From an uncultured Bacteroidia bacterium (GTDB lineage Bacteria; Bacteroidota; Bacteroidia; Bacteroidales; F082), in the NCBI GenBank assembly GCA_902801625.1, contig CADCJI010000001.1, positions 186,001-250,000 of the forward strand: 64,000 nucleotides of DNA, written 5' to 3'. The translations under genes were made by a program, and so were the position numbers. Below, in pieces: positions 9,387-18,056 of the stretch. The notes beneath the pieces are model-generated. The model made no database searches. It was not told the DNA's origin and saw nothing but the letters and a program-made list of their open reading frames with translations. Positions within the stretch are counted from its first letter, which is position 1. The number at the start of each line of letters is the position of its first letter.

Positions 9387-9911
9387 ATGAATACTTATAC
9401 TATTGGAAGAAGACCCGGAAAGACCATTTGCTACTCGAATCCGGAAGTCAGCAATGACCACGCAGAAATCGTGGAAAACAACGGCACTTACACACTCATT
9501 GACCACAGCACGAATGGCACATTGGTCAACGGTAATAGGGTACACAACGCATCGTTCCCCATCAATCGTGGCGACATCATCATGTTTGCCGGTAGGGAAG
9601 TACTCAACTGGAACATGATTGGCGGTGGCACGAGTGAGCCAGCACCTGCTGCTCCACAACAGCCCTCGGGTGCCAACGTTTTTGCCATTTTGGGCTTTAT
9701 CTTCGCTTTTGTCCTCTCACCTCTGGGCCTCATCTTTTCAATCATAGGTCTCTCAAAAGCCAAGAAGATGGGTGGCAAGCAGAAAGGATTGGCTATCGCA
9801 GGCTTGATTATTTCTATCATCTCCATTGTGATATGGATCATCTACTTTACCGTTATTGCTAGCGCGATTGGCGCAATTGGTGGCGCGTTTGACTCGTATG
9901 ATTACTATTGA
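9387..9911 (+). CDS. FHA domain protein with C-terminal double membrane helix
   Basis: 174 residues: FHA domain (1-78), a Pro/Ala linker, and two hydrophobic helices around SKAKKMGGKQKG. The FHA half matches the preceding 79-residue protein, and the membrane half matches the protein at 8529-9104, so this gene is a mosaic of both. It is the last of four FHA genes after the kinase. Its TGA overlaps the ATG of the following hydrolase by one base. Confidence 0.82.
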   Translation: MNTYTIGRRPGKTICYSNPEVSNDHAEIVENNGTYTLIDHSTNGTLVNGNRVHNASFPINRGDIIMFAGREVLNWNMIGGGTSEPAPAAPQQPSGANVFAILGFIFAFVLSPLGLIFSIIGLSKAKKMGGKQKGLAIAGLIISIISIVIWIIYFTVIASAIGAIGGAFDSYDYY

Positions 9912-10594
9912 TGTCTGACATCCAGCTTCACTATATCGAACAAGGCCAAGGCAAGCCACTCATCCTGCTTCATGGTAATGGCGAGAACTGCGACTATTTT
10001 GAGCATCAGATACCCTGCTTTGCAAGAGATTATCGTGTAATAGCCATTGATACACGCGGTCATGGACAGTCACCAAGAGGTGACAAGCCGTTCACCATCA
10101 AGCAGTTTGCCGAGGACTTGCACGACTTTATGGATGAAAAAGCCATCGGAAAAGCCATTCTATTGGGCTTTTCCGATGGTGGTAACATTGCTTTGACCTT
10201 TGCGCTGAAATACCCGGAAAGGGTCGATAAAATGATCGTTGATGGTGCCAACCTGTTTCCAAGCGGCGTAAAGCCGATCTACCAATGGCCCATCGAAATC
10301 GGCTATCGTATCGCAAAAATGTTTGCGGAGAAGTCCGAGGAAGCCAAAAAAAATGCCGAGATGCTCGGCCTGATGGTGAACGAGCCGCATATTGAGCCTT
10401 CCGAATTGGCTCGTCTGGCGATGCCCGTGTTGGTTGTGGCGGGCACAAAGGACATGATTAAGGATGAACATACGCGGCTAATTTACAACAGTTTACCCAA
10501 TGCGCAACTTTCCATCCTTGAGGGCGACCATTTTGTGGCGAACAAGAATTATGAGGCTTTTAATACAGTAGTGGAAGCTTTTTTGAAAGAATAA
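9911..10594 (+). CDS. Alpha/beta hydrolase
   Basis: A 227-residue cytosolic alpha/beta hydrolase with the oxyanion motif LLHGNGE, the nucleophile elbow LGFSDGG (Ser about residue 86) and a late His in EGDHFVANK. The acid is probably the Asp in AGTKDMI. It resembles small esterases and lactonases, but the substrate cannot be predicted. The start at 9911 overlaps the stop of the FHA gene (TGATG), so it is translated from the same message although its link to phospho-signalling is unclear. Confidence 0.87.
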   Translation: MSDIQLHYIEQGQGKPLILLHGNGENCDYFEHQIPCFARDYRVIAIDTRGHGQSPRGDKPFTIKQFAEDLHDFMDEKAIGKAILLGFSDGGNIALTFALKYPERVDKMIVDGANLFPSGVKPIYQWPIEIGYRIAKMFAEKSEEAKKNAEMLGLMVNEPHIEPSELARLAMPVLVVAGTKDMIKDEHTRLIYNSLPNAQLSILEGDHFVANKNYEAFNTVVEAFLKE

Positions 10595-10631
10595 TCCTAC
10601 ATTTGCAGGCAGTTATTCCAATTCATTGAAT

Positions 10632-13169
10632 ATGAAAAAGCTCTTTCTACTACTTTTTGTATTGGCTATCAATGTGATAAGCCTTCAATCTAAGCCTATC
10701 GACCGCAATATTGCCTTGACTGCGGCCCAGAAATTCGCAACGGTGCAATTCTCCATGGAGCGCGCTATGCCTGAACTCGTTTATACGGGTCAGAATGAGG
10801 CGTATTATGTGTTCAACCTCAATGATCATAGCTTCGTCATTATCGCTGGCGACGATGCACACCGCCCTGTCATCGGCTACTCCGACGAGTCGGCTTTCGA
10901 TGCCTCGAATATTCCTCCAGCGTTGTCCTATTATCTGGACGGCGTGACAGAGTGCATGTTACAACTGCATCAGGCAGTTGCCACTCCCGATGTGGCAGCG
11001 GAGTGGAACTCCTTGCTTCAGCATGGACGACTTATGTCGCGCATTCAAGGTCGCGGTACGGGCTATTTCTGCCAAACCAAATGGAACCAGACATATCCGT
11101 ATAACTACTGCTGTCCTGAGGATCCCGCTGGTTCGGGTGGCCATGCCATCGTGGGTTGTCTCGCCACAGCCATGTCGCAGCTGATGCGTTTCTGGGCCAA
11201 TCCCGCTCAAGGCATCGGTAGCCATTGCTACACTCATGAGACTTACGGTCAGATTTGTGCCGACTTCGGCAACACCATATACGACTGGGACAATATGCCC
11301 AATGTGTTGGACAACAACTCTACAGAGGCCGAAAAATTGGCCACGGGAACTCTGTGCTTCCATTGCGGCGTGACTATCGACATGGGCTATGGCCCTGATG
11401 GTAGCGGCGGCGGCTCAGGCCCCATTCCAGGCGCTATGCATGACTATTTCGACTATAGTGATTCCAATGTGCAACTCAGACGCAATGACTTTGAGACCGA
11501 AACTTGGAAGACCATGGTGCGTGAGCAGTTCGACATGGGCTGGCCGATGTATTACGGAGGCTGCGACAACGGTGGCTGCCACGCCTTTGTGTGCGACGGA
11601 TACGACGACAACGATTACTTCCACTTTAACTTAGGTTGGGGTGGGGGATCCGATGGCTGGTATCTCATCGACGATGCACCTTACACGAATCCCGCCGATG
11701 CCATGTTCAACTTCGTTCCCTCTGAGGTCTATAACCAAACGCCCTCGGCTCCCGTTGACTTTACTGCGGTTCCAGCTTCGGATACCGACCTTAAAGTACG
11801 CCTCAATTGGGCCAATCCCACTACAACCCTTGATGGCACGCCAATAGATGTGATCGAACAAGTCTTGGTGTTGCGTGACAATGAAGTTGTTGCGACTTTG
11901 ACCGATGTGGCTCCTGGTGCTATGATGGAATTCGAAGATAACGATGTGCCGCGCTACGATGTGTTTCATTATGCAGTGTATGTTGTCGCCAATGGCCGCG
12001 TCGGAAAACATGCCAATGTCATGAAAGTCATGGTTGGACCTTCCTGCAACTGGCGTGTCATTATGACTTCTAACGACGCTCAAGGATGGAAAGGTGGCAC
12101 GCTCACAGTGTGTACTTCCACGGGCCGCGAAATCACTCGTATGACGACCACCACTTCTGCTGCAGTTCAGATTGAACCGGAGCTGCCTTTGGGACGCTTG
12201 AGCTTTGTTTGGACGGCACCTGAGGAAACCGTCAGCCAAATGGCTTTTGTCATCAAGGATTCCAACGGAGAGACCGTGTATTCCTATTCGGGTTCTTCCG
12301 ACGATTTGACTTCGGGTGTTTTCTTTGAGGCCAACAATGGTTGTGGAAATGAAATGACTTGTGACACGCCTGAGAATCTTGTCGCCACTGCCCAAGGTGA
12401 TGCCATTTTGCTCACTTGGGATGCTGTTGAGCATGCGGGTTATGGCTATCAAATCTATCGTGACGACTTGCTTTATCGCCTCATTCCTTCTGGCAATGTC
12501 TTTTTGGATGAGGCGGTGGCCATGGGCGGTCATTGTTACCGCGTGGGTGTTCTCTGCGAAGGTGGCGAAAACGGCGAGTATTCCAACGAGTCGTGTGCTA
12601 CGGCAGGCCCTTGCTATCCTCCTCGCAACTTGGATTTCGAGTATACCAACAATTATAAGGTCAAGTTGAATTGGGAAGCGCCTCAGCCTAATGACGGCCT
12701 GTCGGGCTATTATCTCTTCAGAAAAGAAGGCGAAGGCGAATACCATCGTATCAAGGTGTTGAATGCAACTGCGGTCACTTTCACGGACAATTCACTGTCA
12801 GAGGAAGGCGACTACTATTATCGTCTTTATGCCTATTATCGTGACTGGGACTGCACCTCATCGCCTGCCAATAGGAAATACTATCCCAATGAATTTGAGC
12901 TGCACGCCTATTATTCTTCCACAGGCATGGATGAAACCGAGGCACAGGTGAAGGTCTATCCTAATCCTGCTAAAGGCATTGTCATGGTCGAAGCTGAAGG
13001 CATGACTTCAGTTTCGATATACAATGTGTTGGGACAGTGTATGATAAAGAGAGAGGTTGCAGATAACCAAACGACTATTGATTTGCACAATATGTCCGAG
13101 GGTCTTTATTTGTTGCGTGTCAAGACCGAGAACGGAATCATCTCCAAGCGTATCACCATTGAACACTAA
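10632..13169 (+). CDS. Secreted C10 (streptopain/PrtT-like) cysteine peptidase with T9SS sorting domain
   Basis: 845 residues. After a signal peptide (about 1-21) comes a propeptide like the Spi/PrtT inhibitor domain (ALTAAQKFATVQF), then the C10 catalytic domain: GCLATAMSQ (Cys 176) and GGCHAFVC (His 317), followed by FNLGWGG. Fibronectin-like segments follow (about 380-760), and the last 80 residues are a type A T9SS sorting domain (VYPNPAKG, YNVLGQ, LYLLRVKTENG). The product should be an extracellular or surface protease. A -7 box TACATTTG lies at 10598-10605, so it has its own promoter. Relatives include interpain and PrtT. Confidence 0.92.
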   Translation: MKKLFLLLFVLAINVISLQSKPIDRNIALTAAQKFATVQFSMERAMPELVYTGQNEAYYVFNLNDHSFVIIAGDDAHRPVIGYSDESAFDASNIPPALSYYLDGVTECMLQLHQAVATPDVAAEWNSLLQHGRLMSRIQGRGTGYFCQTKWNQTYPYNYCCPEDPAGSGGHAIVGCLATAMSQLMRFWANPAQGIGSHCYTHETYGQICADFGNTIYDWDNMPNVLDNNSTEAEKLATGTLCFHCGVTIDMGYGPDGSGGGSGPIPGAMHDYFDYSDSNVQLRRNDFETETWKTMVREQFDMGWPMYYGGCDNGGCHAFVCDGYDDNDYFHFNLGWGGGSDGWYLIDDAPYTNPADAMFNFVPSEVYNQTPSAPVDFTAVPASDTDLKVRLNWANPTTTLDGTPIDVIEQVLVLRDNEVVATLTDVAPGAMMEFEDNDVPRYDVFHYAVYVVANGRVGKHANVMKVMVGPSCNWRVIMTSNDAQGWKGGTLTVCTSTGREITRMTTTTSAAVQIEPELPLGRLSFVWTAPEETVSQMAFVIKDSNGETVYSYSGSSDDLTSGVFFEANNGCGNEMTCDTPENLVATAQGDAILLTWDAVEHAGYGYQIYRDDLLYRLIPSGNVFLDEAVAMGGHCYRVGVLCEGGENGEYSNESCATAGPCYPPRNLDFEYTNNYKVKLNWEAPQPNDGLSGYYLFRKEGEGEYHRIKVLNATAVTFTDNSLSEEGDYYYRLYAYYRDWDCTSSPANRKYYPNEFELHAYYSSTGMDETEAQVKVYPNPAKGIVMVEAEGMTSVSIYNVLGQCMIKREVADNQTTIDLHNMSEGLYLLRVKTENGIISKRITIEH

Positions 13170-13177
13170 GCAAAAAA

Positions 13178-13208
13178 ACTCTAAACTCTAAACCCTAAAC
13201 TCTAAACT
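13178..13208. repeat. Four tandem heptamers, CTCTAAA/CCCTAAA
   Basis: Three CTCTAAA units and one CCCTAAA unit stand in tandem just upstream of the mrp promoter box. The unit resembles plant telomere repeats but is short and intergenic. Similar short repeats are common in Bacteroidota intergenic regions. Confidence 0.7.
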
Positions 13209-13242
13209 ATTTATTACCTTTGCAGCGTAATTTAGAATCATT

Positions 13243-14265
13243 ATGCTGAACAAAGAAAATGTACAGGAAGTCCTGAAGGACGTTATTTATTTCCCTAAGG
13301 GGGATAATATCATTGCATTGAATATGGTTGAAAACCTGATGGTTAAGGACAATGCCATCCGTTTCGACCTAGTTATGGAACATGTCAATGACCCAAAGAA
13401 CGATATTTTGGTGAACGGTGCCAAGCGCACATTGACCGAGGTTTTCGGTGAGGATATCGACATCGAAATCAAGGTGGTGGAAGAGAAGACAGCACTTTCG
13501 AAGGTGAAGCACATCATTGCGGTGGTTTCAGGTAAGGGTGGTGTCGGAAAGTCGACGGTGGCGTCCAATTTGGCCATCGCTTTGGCGCGTGCCAACCAGA
13601 GAGTGGGTTTGATTGATGCCGACATCTACGGCCCTTCTGTCCCGATGATGTTTGGCACCGAGAATGAGCGTCCTGCCGCTTTCGAGAAAGACGGCAAGAC
13701 GGTGATGTTGCCGATTGAGAAATATGGTATCAAGTTGTTGAGCATCGGCTATTTTGTCGATGCCGATCGTCCCCTCATTTGGCGTGGACCTATGGCCACT
13801 AGTGCCCTTAACCAGCTAATGAACGACACCCTTTGGGGTGAATTGGACTGGATGGTGGTCGATATGCCTCCTGGAACGGGCGACATCCAGCTGACGCTGG
13901 CGCAGCAATATAACGTGTCAGGTGCCCTCATCGTGACCACGCCGCAGAAGGTTGCTTTTGCCGATGTGCTCCGTGCTGCGATGATGTTCAGAGAAGAAGC
14001 CTTACAGATTCCCATTTATGGTTTGGTTGAAAACATGGCCTACTTCACGCCTTCCGACATGCCTGAGAAGAAATACTACATCTTCGGTAAGGAAACAGGT
14101 CAACAGTTTGCCGAGCAATTGGATGTGCCGCTTTTGGGTCAGATTCCGATTACGGAGAAGATTGCCGAATGTGGCGATGCCGGTACCCCACTCGCTCTTG
14201 ATGCTGACTCTCCCGTCACCAAGGCTTTCGACAAGATTGCACAAGAGATTATCAATAAAGGATGA
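13243..14265 (+). CDS. mrp: Mrp/ApbC family P-loop Fe-S cluster carrier ATPase
   Basis: 340 residues: an N-terminal DUF59/MIP18-like domain (about 1-85), then a MinD-like P-loop ATPase with the deviant Walker A SGKGGVGKS (about residue 95) and VVDMPPGTGD. Mrp proteins carry Fe-S clusters to apoproteins. The CxxC that often binds the cluster is absent; the segment reads ENMAYFTPSDMPEKKYYIFG, as in other Bacteroidota copies I know. An NFU scaffold gene follows 81 bases later, supporting an Fe-S role. The -7 box TACCTTTG is at 13215-13222. Confidence 0.92.
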   Translation: MLNKENVQEVLKDVIYFPKGDNIIALNMVENLMVKDNAIRFDLVMEHVNDPKNDILVNGAKRTLTEVFGEDIDIEIKVVEEKTALSKVKHIIAVVSGKGGVGKSTVASNLAIALARANQRVGLIDADIYGPSVPMMFGTENERPAAFEKDGKTVMLPIEKYGIKLLSIGYFVDADRPLIWRGPMATSALNQLMNDTLWGELDWMVVDMPPGTGDIQLTLAQQYNVSGALIVTTPQKVAFADVLRAAMMFREEALQIPIYGLVENMAYFTPSDMPEKKYYIFGKETGQQFAEQLDVPLLGQIPITEKIAECGDAGTPLALDADSPVTKAFDKIAQEIINKG

Positions 14266-14271
14266 GGAATT

Positions 14272-14290
14272 GAGCCCCGTAGGGGCGACA
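14272..14290. repeat. Short palindromic repeat (GCCCCGTAGGGGC)
   Basis: GCCCCGTAGGGGC is a near-perfect palindrome between mrp and the NFU gene. It resembles short interspersed palindromes of Bacteroidota genomes and could form a hairpin in the transcript. No U-tract follows, so it is not a terminator. Confidence 0.5.
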
Positions 14291-14346
14291 GCCAACAAGC
14301 AGGCGACGTAAGTCCCTGCGCAATAAAACAGCAAACAGTAATAGAT

Positions 14347-14598
14347 ATGGATAAAGAAACCATCCTCAGAAAAGTCAAAAACGTTCTCGAACAAGTGCGT
14401 CCCTACCTTCAGCAGGACGGTGGTGATGTCAACTTCGTGGAACTCACCGACGACAACACCGTGATTGTGGAACTGACAGGAGCTTGTGGCAACTGTCCCC
14501 ACAGCAAAATGACCCTGAAAAACGGCATCGAATCCGTGATGAAGAAAGTCATCCCTGAAATCAAGGCGGTGGAGCAGGCTGAAACATTGGAGTTATAA
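14347..14598 (+). CDS. NfuA/NifU C-terminal-domain Fe-S scaffold protein
   Basis: An 83-residue protein consisting of one NifU-like domain: VRPYLQQDGGDVNFVEL and GACGNCPHSKMTLKNGIE, in which the CGNC pair binds a bridging 4Fe-4S cluster between two subunits. It is a minimal NFU protein as found in many Bacteroidota. It lies just after mrp, and the two probably act in the same cluster delivery route. Confidence 0.92.
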   Translation: MDKETILRKVKNVLEQVRPYLQQDGGDVNFVELTDDNTVIVELTGACGNCPHSKMTLKNGIESVMKKVIPEIKAVEQAETLEL

Positions 14599-14600
14599 AT

Positions 14601-14685
14601 AGCTATCAGCCATCAGCTATCAGCAGTCAGCGTATATAGTTAGTGAGTGAAAGCTGCTGATTGCTGACGGCTGAAAGCTGGTAGC
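14601..14685. repeat. Imperfect long inverted repeat built of AGCTATCAGC-like units
   Basis: The left arm contains repeated TATCAGC/CATCAGC units (14601-14631) and the right arm their reverse complements (14652-14685), around an AT-rich centre. A transcript could form a long imperfect hairpin. It sits between the NFU gene and the next secreted-protein gene and is typical of palindromic interspersed repeats. Confidence 0.65.
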
Positions 14686-14726
14686 AAAGAAATCAAACTA
14701 ATTGTCAAACATAAAATCTAACGAAA

Positions 14727-16376
14727 ATGAAAAAAGTTCTATTCTCATTAGTGGCCATGCTGCTCCTTTCGTTGAGCGGCATTGCTCAAACGACATTTGC
14801 AAAGGTCACCTCGGCCTCTGAGCTTGAGCCAGGTGCCAACTACCTTATCGTGGCGCATCACGATGACTTTGGCGCTCTCGCGATGGGCTACCAAAAATCC
14901 AACAACCGTAATGCTGTGGTTGTTACAGAAAGTGGCGACGCTATCACCGTTACCCTTGGCACGGATCCTAACAGTTCGACCGATGTATTCCAATTCACTT
15001 TGGGCGGAAACGCTGGCGCATGGACTTTATTCGATGAAGTGAAAGGTGGCTATCTGTACGCGGCTAGCAGCTCTGGTAACCAGCTGAAGACCCAGACAAC
15101 TCTTGATGCCAACGGCGAATGGAACATTACCTTCAACAACGATGGTACAGCTGAAGTCGTTGCCCAAGGCGAAAACACCCGCAACAACATGCGTTTCAAC
15201 CCTAATACCTCGAATGGTGATCCGCTTTTCAGTTGCTATTCCGAGACATCCAACATTGATACGCGTGTCAGCTTCTATAAGGCTGGCGGTGCACCTGTCC
15301 CGCCCACTCCTCCATGTGCCTATCCTACCAACTTTGCGGTCAGTCATGTCGATGGTGTTGATGTGACCCTCGGCTGGATTGATGCTCCATGTGATGTCAA
15401 GTATTTGGTGTTAGCCTCGACGGGTAACATCACTGTTCCCACCAATGGCACGCCAGTTCCTGATGGCCCATTAGCCTTAAATGTGAATGATGGTATTCAA
15501 ACTGTGACCTTCAGAGGTTTGGAAGGCAACACCACGTATAATTTTGCTATTTTCCCCTATACCGGTAGTGGTGCCGGCATCCTCTATTTGACGGATGTTC
15601 CTTATCCTATGGCAAATGCTACTACGGCAAACATCGAGTATTTGCTCTATGAGGACTTTGAAGATGGTCTTGGCGTGTTTACGGCCTACGATGCTTACGG
15701 TGACCAAAGCTGGCACCAAGGCACTTACCAAGGTACAACTTACGCCAATATGAACGGCTATGCTGAAGGAGCCCCTCACCAAAATGAAGACTGGCTGATT
15801 AGTCCCACCATCGACATCCAAAGCGGCTTATACGAGGAATTGCTATTTGATTTCCGTACGGCCAAGAAGTTTGAAGGTCCTGACATTCAGGTGTTGGTCT
15901 CCATGGATTACGACGGCCAAGATGAGCCTGGTGAATACACTTGGCTTGACATCACCGATGCCTTCGATCTTTCGACGGGTAACTATGAGTGGGTGGAATC
16001 GGGCACGTTTGTCATTGATGAGATCATCCCTGGACACTATCACTTTGCTTTCAAGTACACTAGCACTAATGAGGCTGCTGCTTCATGGGAGATTGACTAC
16101 GTGAAGTTGATAGGTAAGGCTACGACCTCGGTGAATGAGAACAACATCCAATCAGTCAGCCTCTATCCTAATCCCGCTCGCGAGCAGGTTTCGTTCATGC
16201 TGGAAAGCGATGCCCAAGTCAGTGTCTTCGACATGACGGGCCGCAAGGTGAGCGAGATGAATGCCACTGCTGGCGATGCCCAACTCAACGTGAGCCAACT
16301 TGATAACGGTGTCTACTTCATCAATGTCCGCTATGCCAACGGCACGACGGCAGTTTCGAAGTTCGTGAAGTTCTAA
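14727..16376 (+). CDS. Secreted protein with fibronectin-like and choice-of-anchor-J-like domains and T9SS sorting domain
   Basis: 549 residues with a signal peptide ending at SGIAQ (about 1-20). Residues 25-190 resemble the beta-rich domain often found before a Pro-rich linker (PVPPTPP) in secreted Bacteroidales proteins. A fibronectin-like segment follows (about 200-300), then a choice-of-anchor-J-like domain containing HQNEDWLISPTIDI (about 310-465). The end is a T9SS type A domain (SLYPNPAREQ, FDMTGRKV, GVYFINV). No catalytic motif is visible, so it may bind surface or matrix ligands. No clear promoter was found; an inverted repeat lies upstream. Confidence 0.82.
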   Translation: MKKVLFSLVAMLLLSLSGIAQTTFAKVTSASELEPGANYLIVAHHDDFGALAMGYQKSNNRNAVVVTESGDAITVTLGTDPNSSTDVFQFTLGGNAGAWTLFDEVKGGYLYAASSSGNQLKTQTTLDANGEWNITFNNDGTAEVVAQGENTRNNMRFNPNTSNGDPLFSCYSETSNIDTRVSFYKAGGAPVPPTPPCAYPTNFAVSHVDGVDVTLGWIDAPCDVKYLVLASTGNITVPTNGTPVPDGPLALNVNDGIQTVTFRGLEGNTTYNFAIFPYTGSGAGILYLTDVPYPMANATTANIEYLLYEDFEDGLGVFTAYDAYGDQSWHQGTYQGTTYANMNGYAEGAPHQNEDWLISPTIDIQSGLYEELLFDFRTAKKFEGPDIQVLVSMDYDGQDEPGEYTWLDITDAFDLSTGNYEWVESGTFVIDEIIPGHYHFAFKYTSTNEAAASWEIDYVKLIGKATTSVNENNIQSVSLYPNPAREQVSFMLESDAQVSVFDMTGRKVSEMNATAGDAQLNVSQLDNGVYFINVRYANGTTAVSKFVKF

Positions 16377-16395
16377 GTAAGTAGCAAGTATTTTG

Positions 16396-16479
16396 AATCC
16401 CCCCAACCCCCTTTGAAGGGGGAGCAGCTTCATGAAAAGTAAAAGCTGCTCCCCCTCTGAGAGGGGGATGGGGGGGAGT
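16396..16479. repeat. Long inverted repeat with C-rich and G-rich ends
   Basis: AAGCTGCTCCCCC (right arm) is the reverse complement of GGGGGAGCAGCTT (left arm), with outer CCCCCC and GGGGGG runs extending the pairing. It ends about 18 bases before a TTG-started gene and could hold that region in a hairpin. It matches a common Bacteroidota repeat type by appearance. Confidence 0.75.
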
Positions 16480-16496
16480 CAAGTAAAACCTACCTC

Positions 16497-18053
16497 TTGA
16501 AAAATCTTTTCCTCATAGCACTCCTTCTCATCATAAACTGGGCCTCAGCCCAGCAGGTGGAGCCCGTGCGCTATGAGGTAAACCGCTGGAACAAGGAGCA
16601 AAATTTTCATTTTCAGTCGTTTGATGAAAAAGGTGGCCTCGTGGTTTACGAGACTGAAAAAACCGACAAGGACAAACGCCGCCTATGGAACTTTGCCTGT
16701 GTCGACAGTAGCCTCTACGAGACCCGCAGCGACTTGATTCCTTTGCCCGACAAGCTTAAATTTGTCGACTCGGGCAGTGATGAACATTTTGCTGCCTTCC
16801 TTTTTACTAATGAGGGTAACAAAAAAGCAGCCGACTCACTGGATTTTCTTGTGGTGAGTTTCAATCGGGAGGAAAGGACCTACCAGACCTTTTGGAACAA
16901 ATGGCCTGAGAAGTCGGTGCCGTTGTCGGTCGAAGTCGCTGGCGGCACGATGATGATGGCACTCAACAACAAAAATGGCAATGGTGCTTTGCATTTCTTT
17001 GACCTTTCGAACAACCAATGCCGAGTGGTGACGCCCTCCTCAGGGAGTTTTGTGCTGTTCCAAACAGAAGCCTTTCAGAAAGAACATTGTTTCGTGGTGG
17101 CGGCCAAGGAGTACGTGGACAAGCACTTTGTGTCCACCTCGTTTAATGTCTATTCGCCCATGGGCAACCTGCAAGGCAGCTTTCGCTATGAAAACATCCC
17201 CAATGCCGCGTTGGGTCGCATGGTCTTCCGTTTTGATGAAAACCAAAACCTTGTTGTCATTGGCACCTTGGAACGAGAGACGGGACGCAAAGTCAACCTC
17301 GAAGGCGTGACCGAAAACTTCGACAAAGAGAGTCTTGGCGTAGTTTGGATGCGCTTTGTTAACGGAGAGCCTGATAGTAAAGTGTATTTGTTTAAGGACA
17401 TGCCTGAGATTGAGCATGCTTTGACGGCTTCCGACCGCGTCAAGTTGCGCGAAGAGAAGTTGAAACTGAGCAAGAACCAGAAGGCTACGAAAGGCGAAAT
17501 CGCTTTCCAGTTCCTGACGCCGCGCTTGACCGATTTTGGCGACTTGACGGTGTTTGCAGTGGAGGCTTTCATGCCATATTACCACACTGAGACGCGCATG
17601 AGTTATTGCTATTACGGCTATTATGGTGGCTATCCGTATACTTATACCGTTTTTGACGGCTACGACTTCTTTAGTGAAATACTGTTAGCCTTTGACCAAG
17701 AGGGCAACTTAAAATGGCAGCAGTCGGTAAAGTTTGACAATGAGCTTACCTACGACCTCTTTCCCCATGCCTCTGAAGGTGTTTGTTTCGATGAGTTGGT
17801 GGTAGCTTCGCCTTATCATAACAACTTGCGATACACCGCTTTCGACAAAGATGCCCAAGTCTTGATGAACCAACAGACCGAGAAATTGGCTCCAAGTCAC
17901 GGTGGCGACTATGTGGATGATGAGTATTTCGCCGAGATGACGAAATGGTATGGCAACCGATTCCTTATCTTTGGTTCACAAATCATCCAAAACAGCAGTC
18001 AACCTCAGGCAAAGCGTTCGGTGTTTTATCTGCAAAAGGTTCAATATGATTGA
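16497..18053 (+). CDS. Secreted protein of unknown function, TTG start
   Basis: 518 residues beginning at TTG (16497) with KNLFLIALLLIINWASAQ, a clear signal peptide. No in-frame ATG precedes it within the open frame. The body is beta-rich with regular aromatic and Asp residues, suggesting a propeller-like fold, and has a Tyr/Gly-rich patch near residues 365-385 (YCYYGYYGGYPYTYT). I recognise no family and see no sorting domain, so it is probably periplasmic. It is followed three bases after its stop by the methyltransferase-like gene, so the two are co-transcribed. Confidence 0.75.
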   Translation: MKNLFLIALLLIINWASAQQVEPVRYEVNRWNKEQNFHFQSFDEKGGLVVYETEKTDKDKRRLWNFACVDSSLYETRSDLIPLPDKLKFVDSGSDEHFAAFLFTNEGNKKAADSLDFLVVSFNREERTYQTFWNKWPEKSVPLSVEVAGGTMMMALNNKNGNGALHFFDLSNNQCRVVTPSSGSFVLFQTEAFQKEHCFVVAAKEYVDKHFVSTSFNVYSPMGNLQGSFRYENIPNAALGRMVFRFDENQNLVVIGTLERETGRKVNLEGVTENFDKESLGVVWMRFVNGEPDSKVYLFKDMPEIEHALTASDRVKLREEKLKLSKNQKATKGEIAFQFLTPRLTDFGDLTVFAVEAFMPYYHTETRMSYCYYGYYGGYPYTYTVFDGYDFFSEILLAFDQEGNLKWQQSVKFDNELTYDLFPHASEGVCFDELVVASPYHNNLRYTAFDKDAQVLMNQQTEKLAPSHGGDYVDDEYFAEMTKWYGNRFLIFGSQIIQNSSQPQAKRSVFYLQKVQYD

Positions 18054-18056
18054 GTT

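Noticed and set aside
11631-12746. 371-codon minus-strand open frame
   Set aside because: Antisense to the C10 protease, which has clear motifs; no promoter or domain seen.
13178-13208. Telomere-like CCCTAAA repeats
   Set aside because: Only four degenerate units in an intergenic region of a bacterial chromosome; not a telomere.
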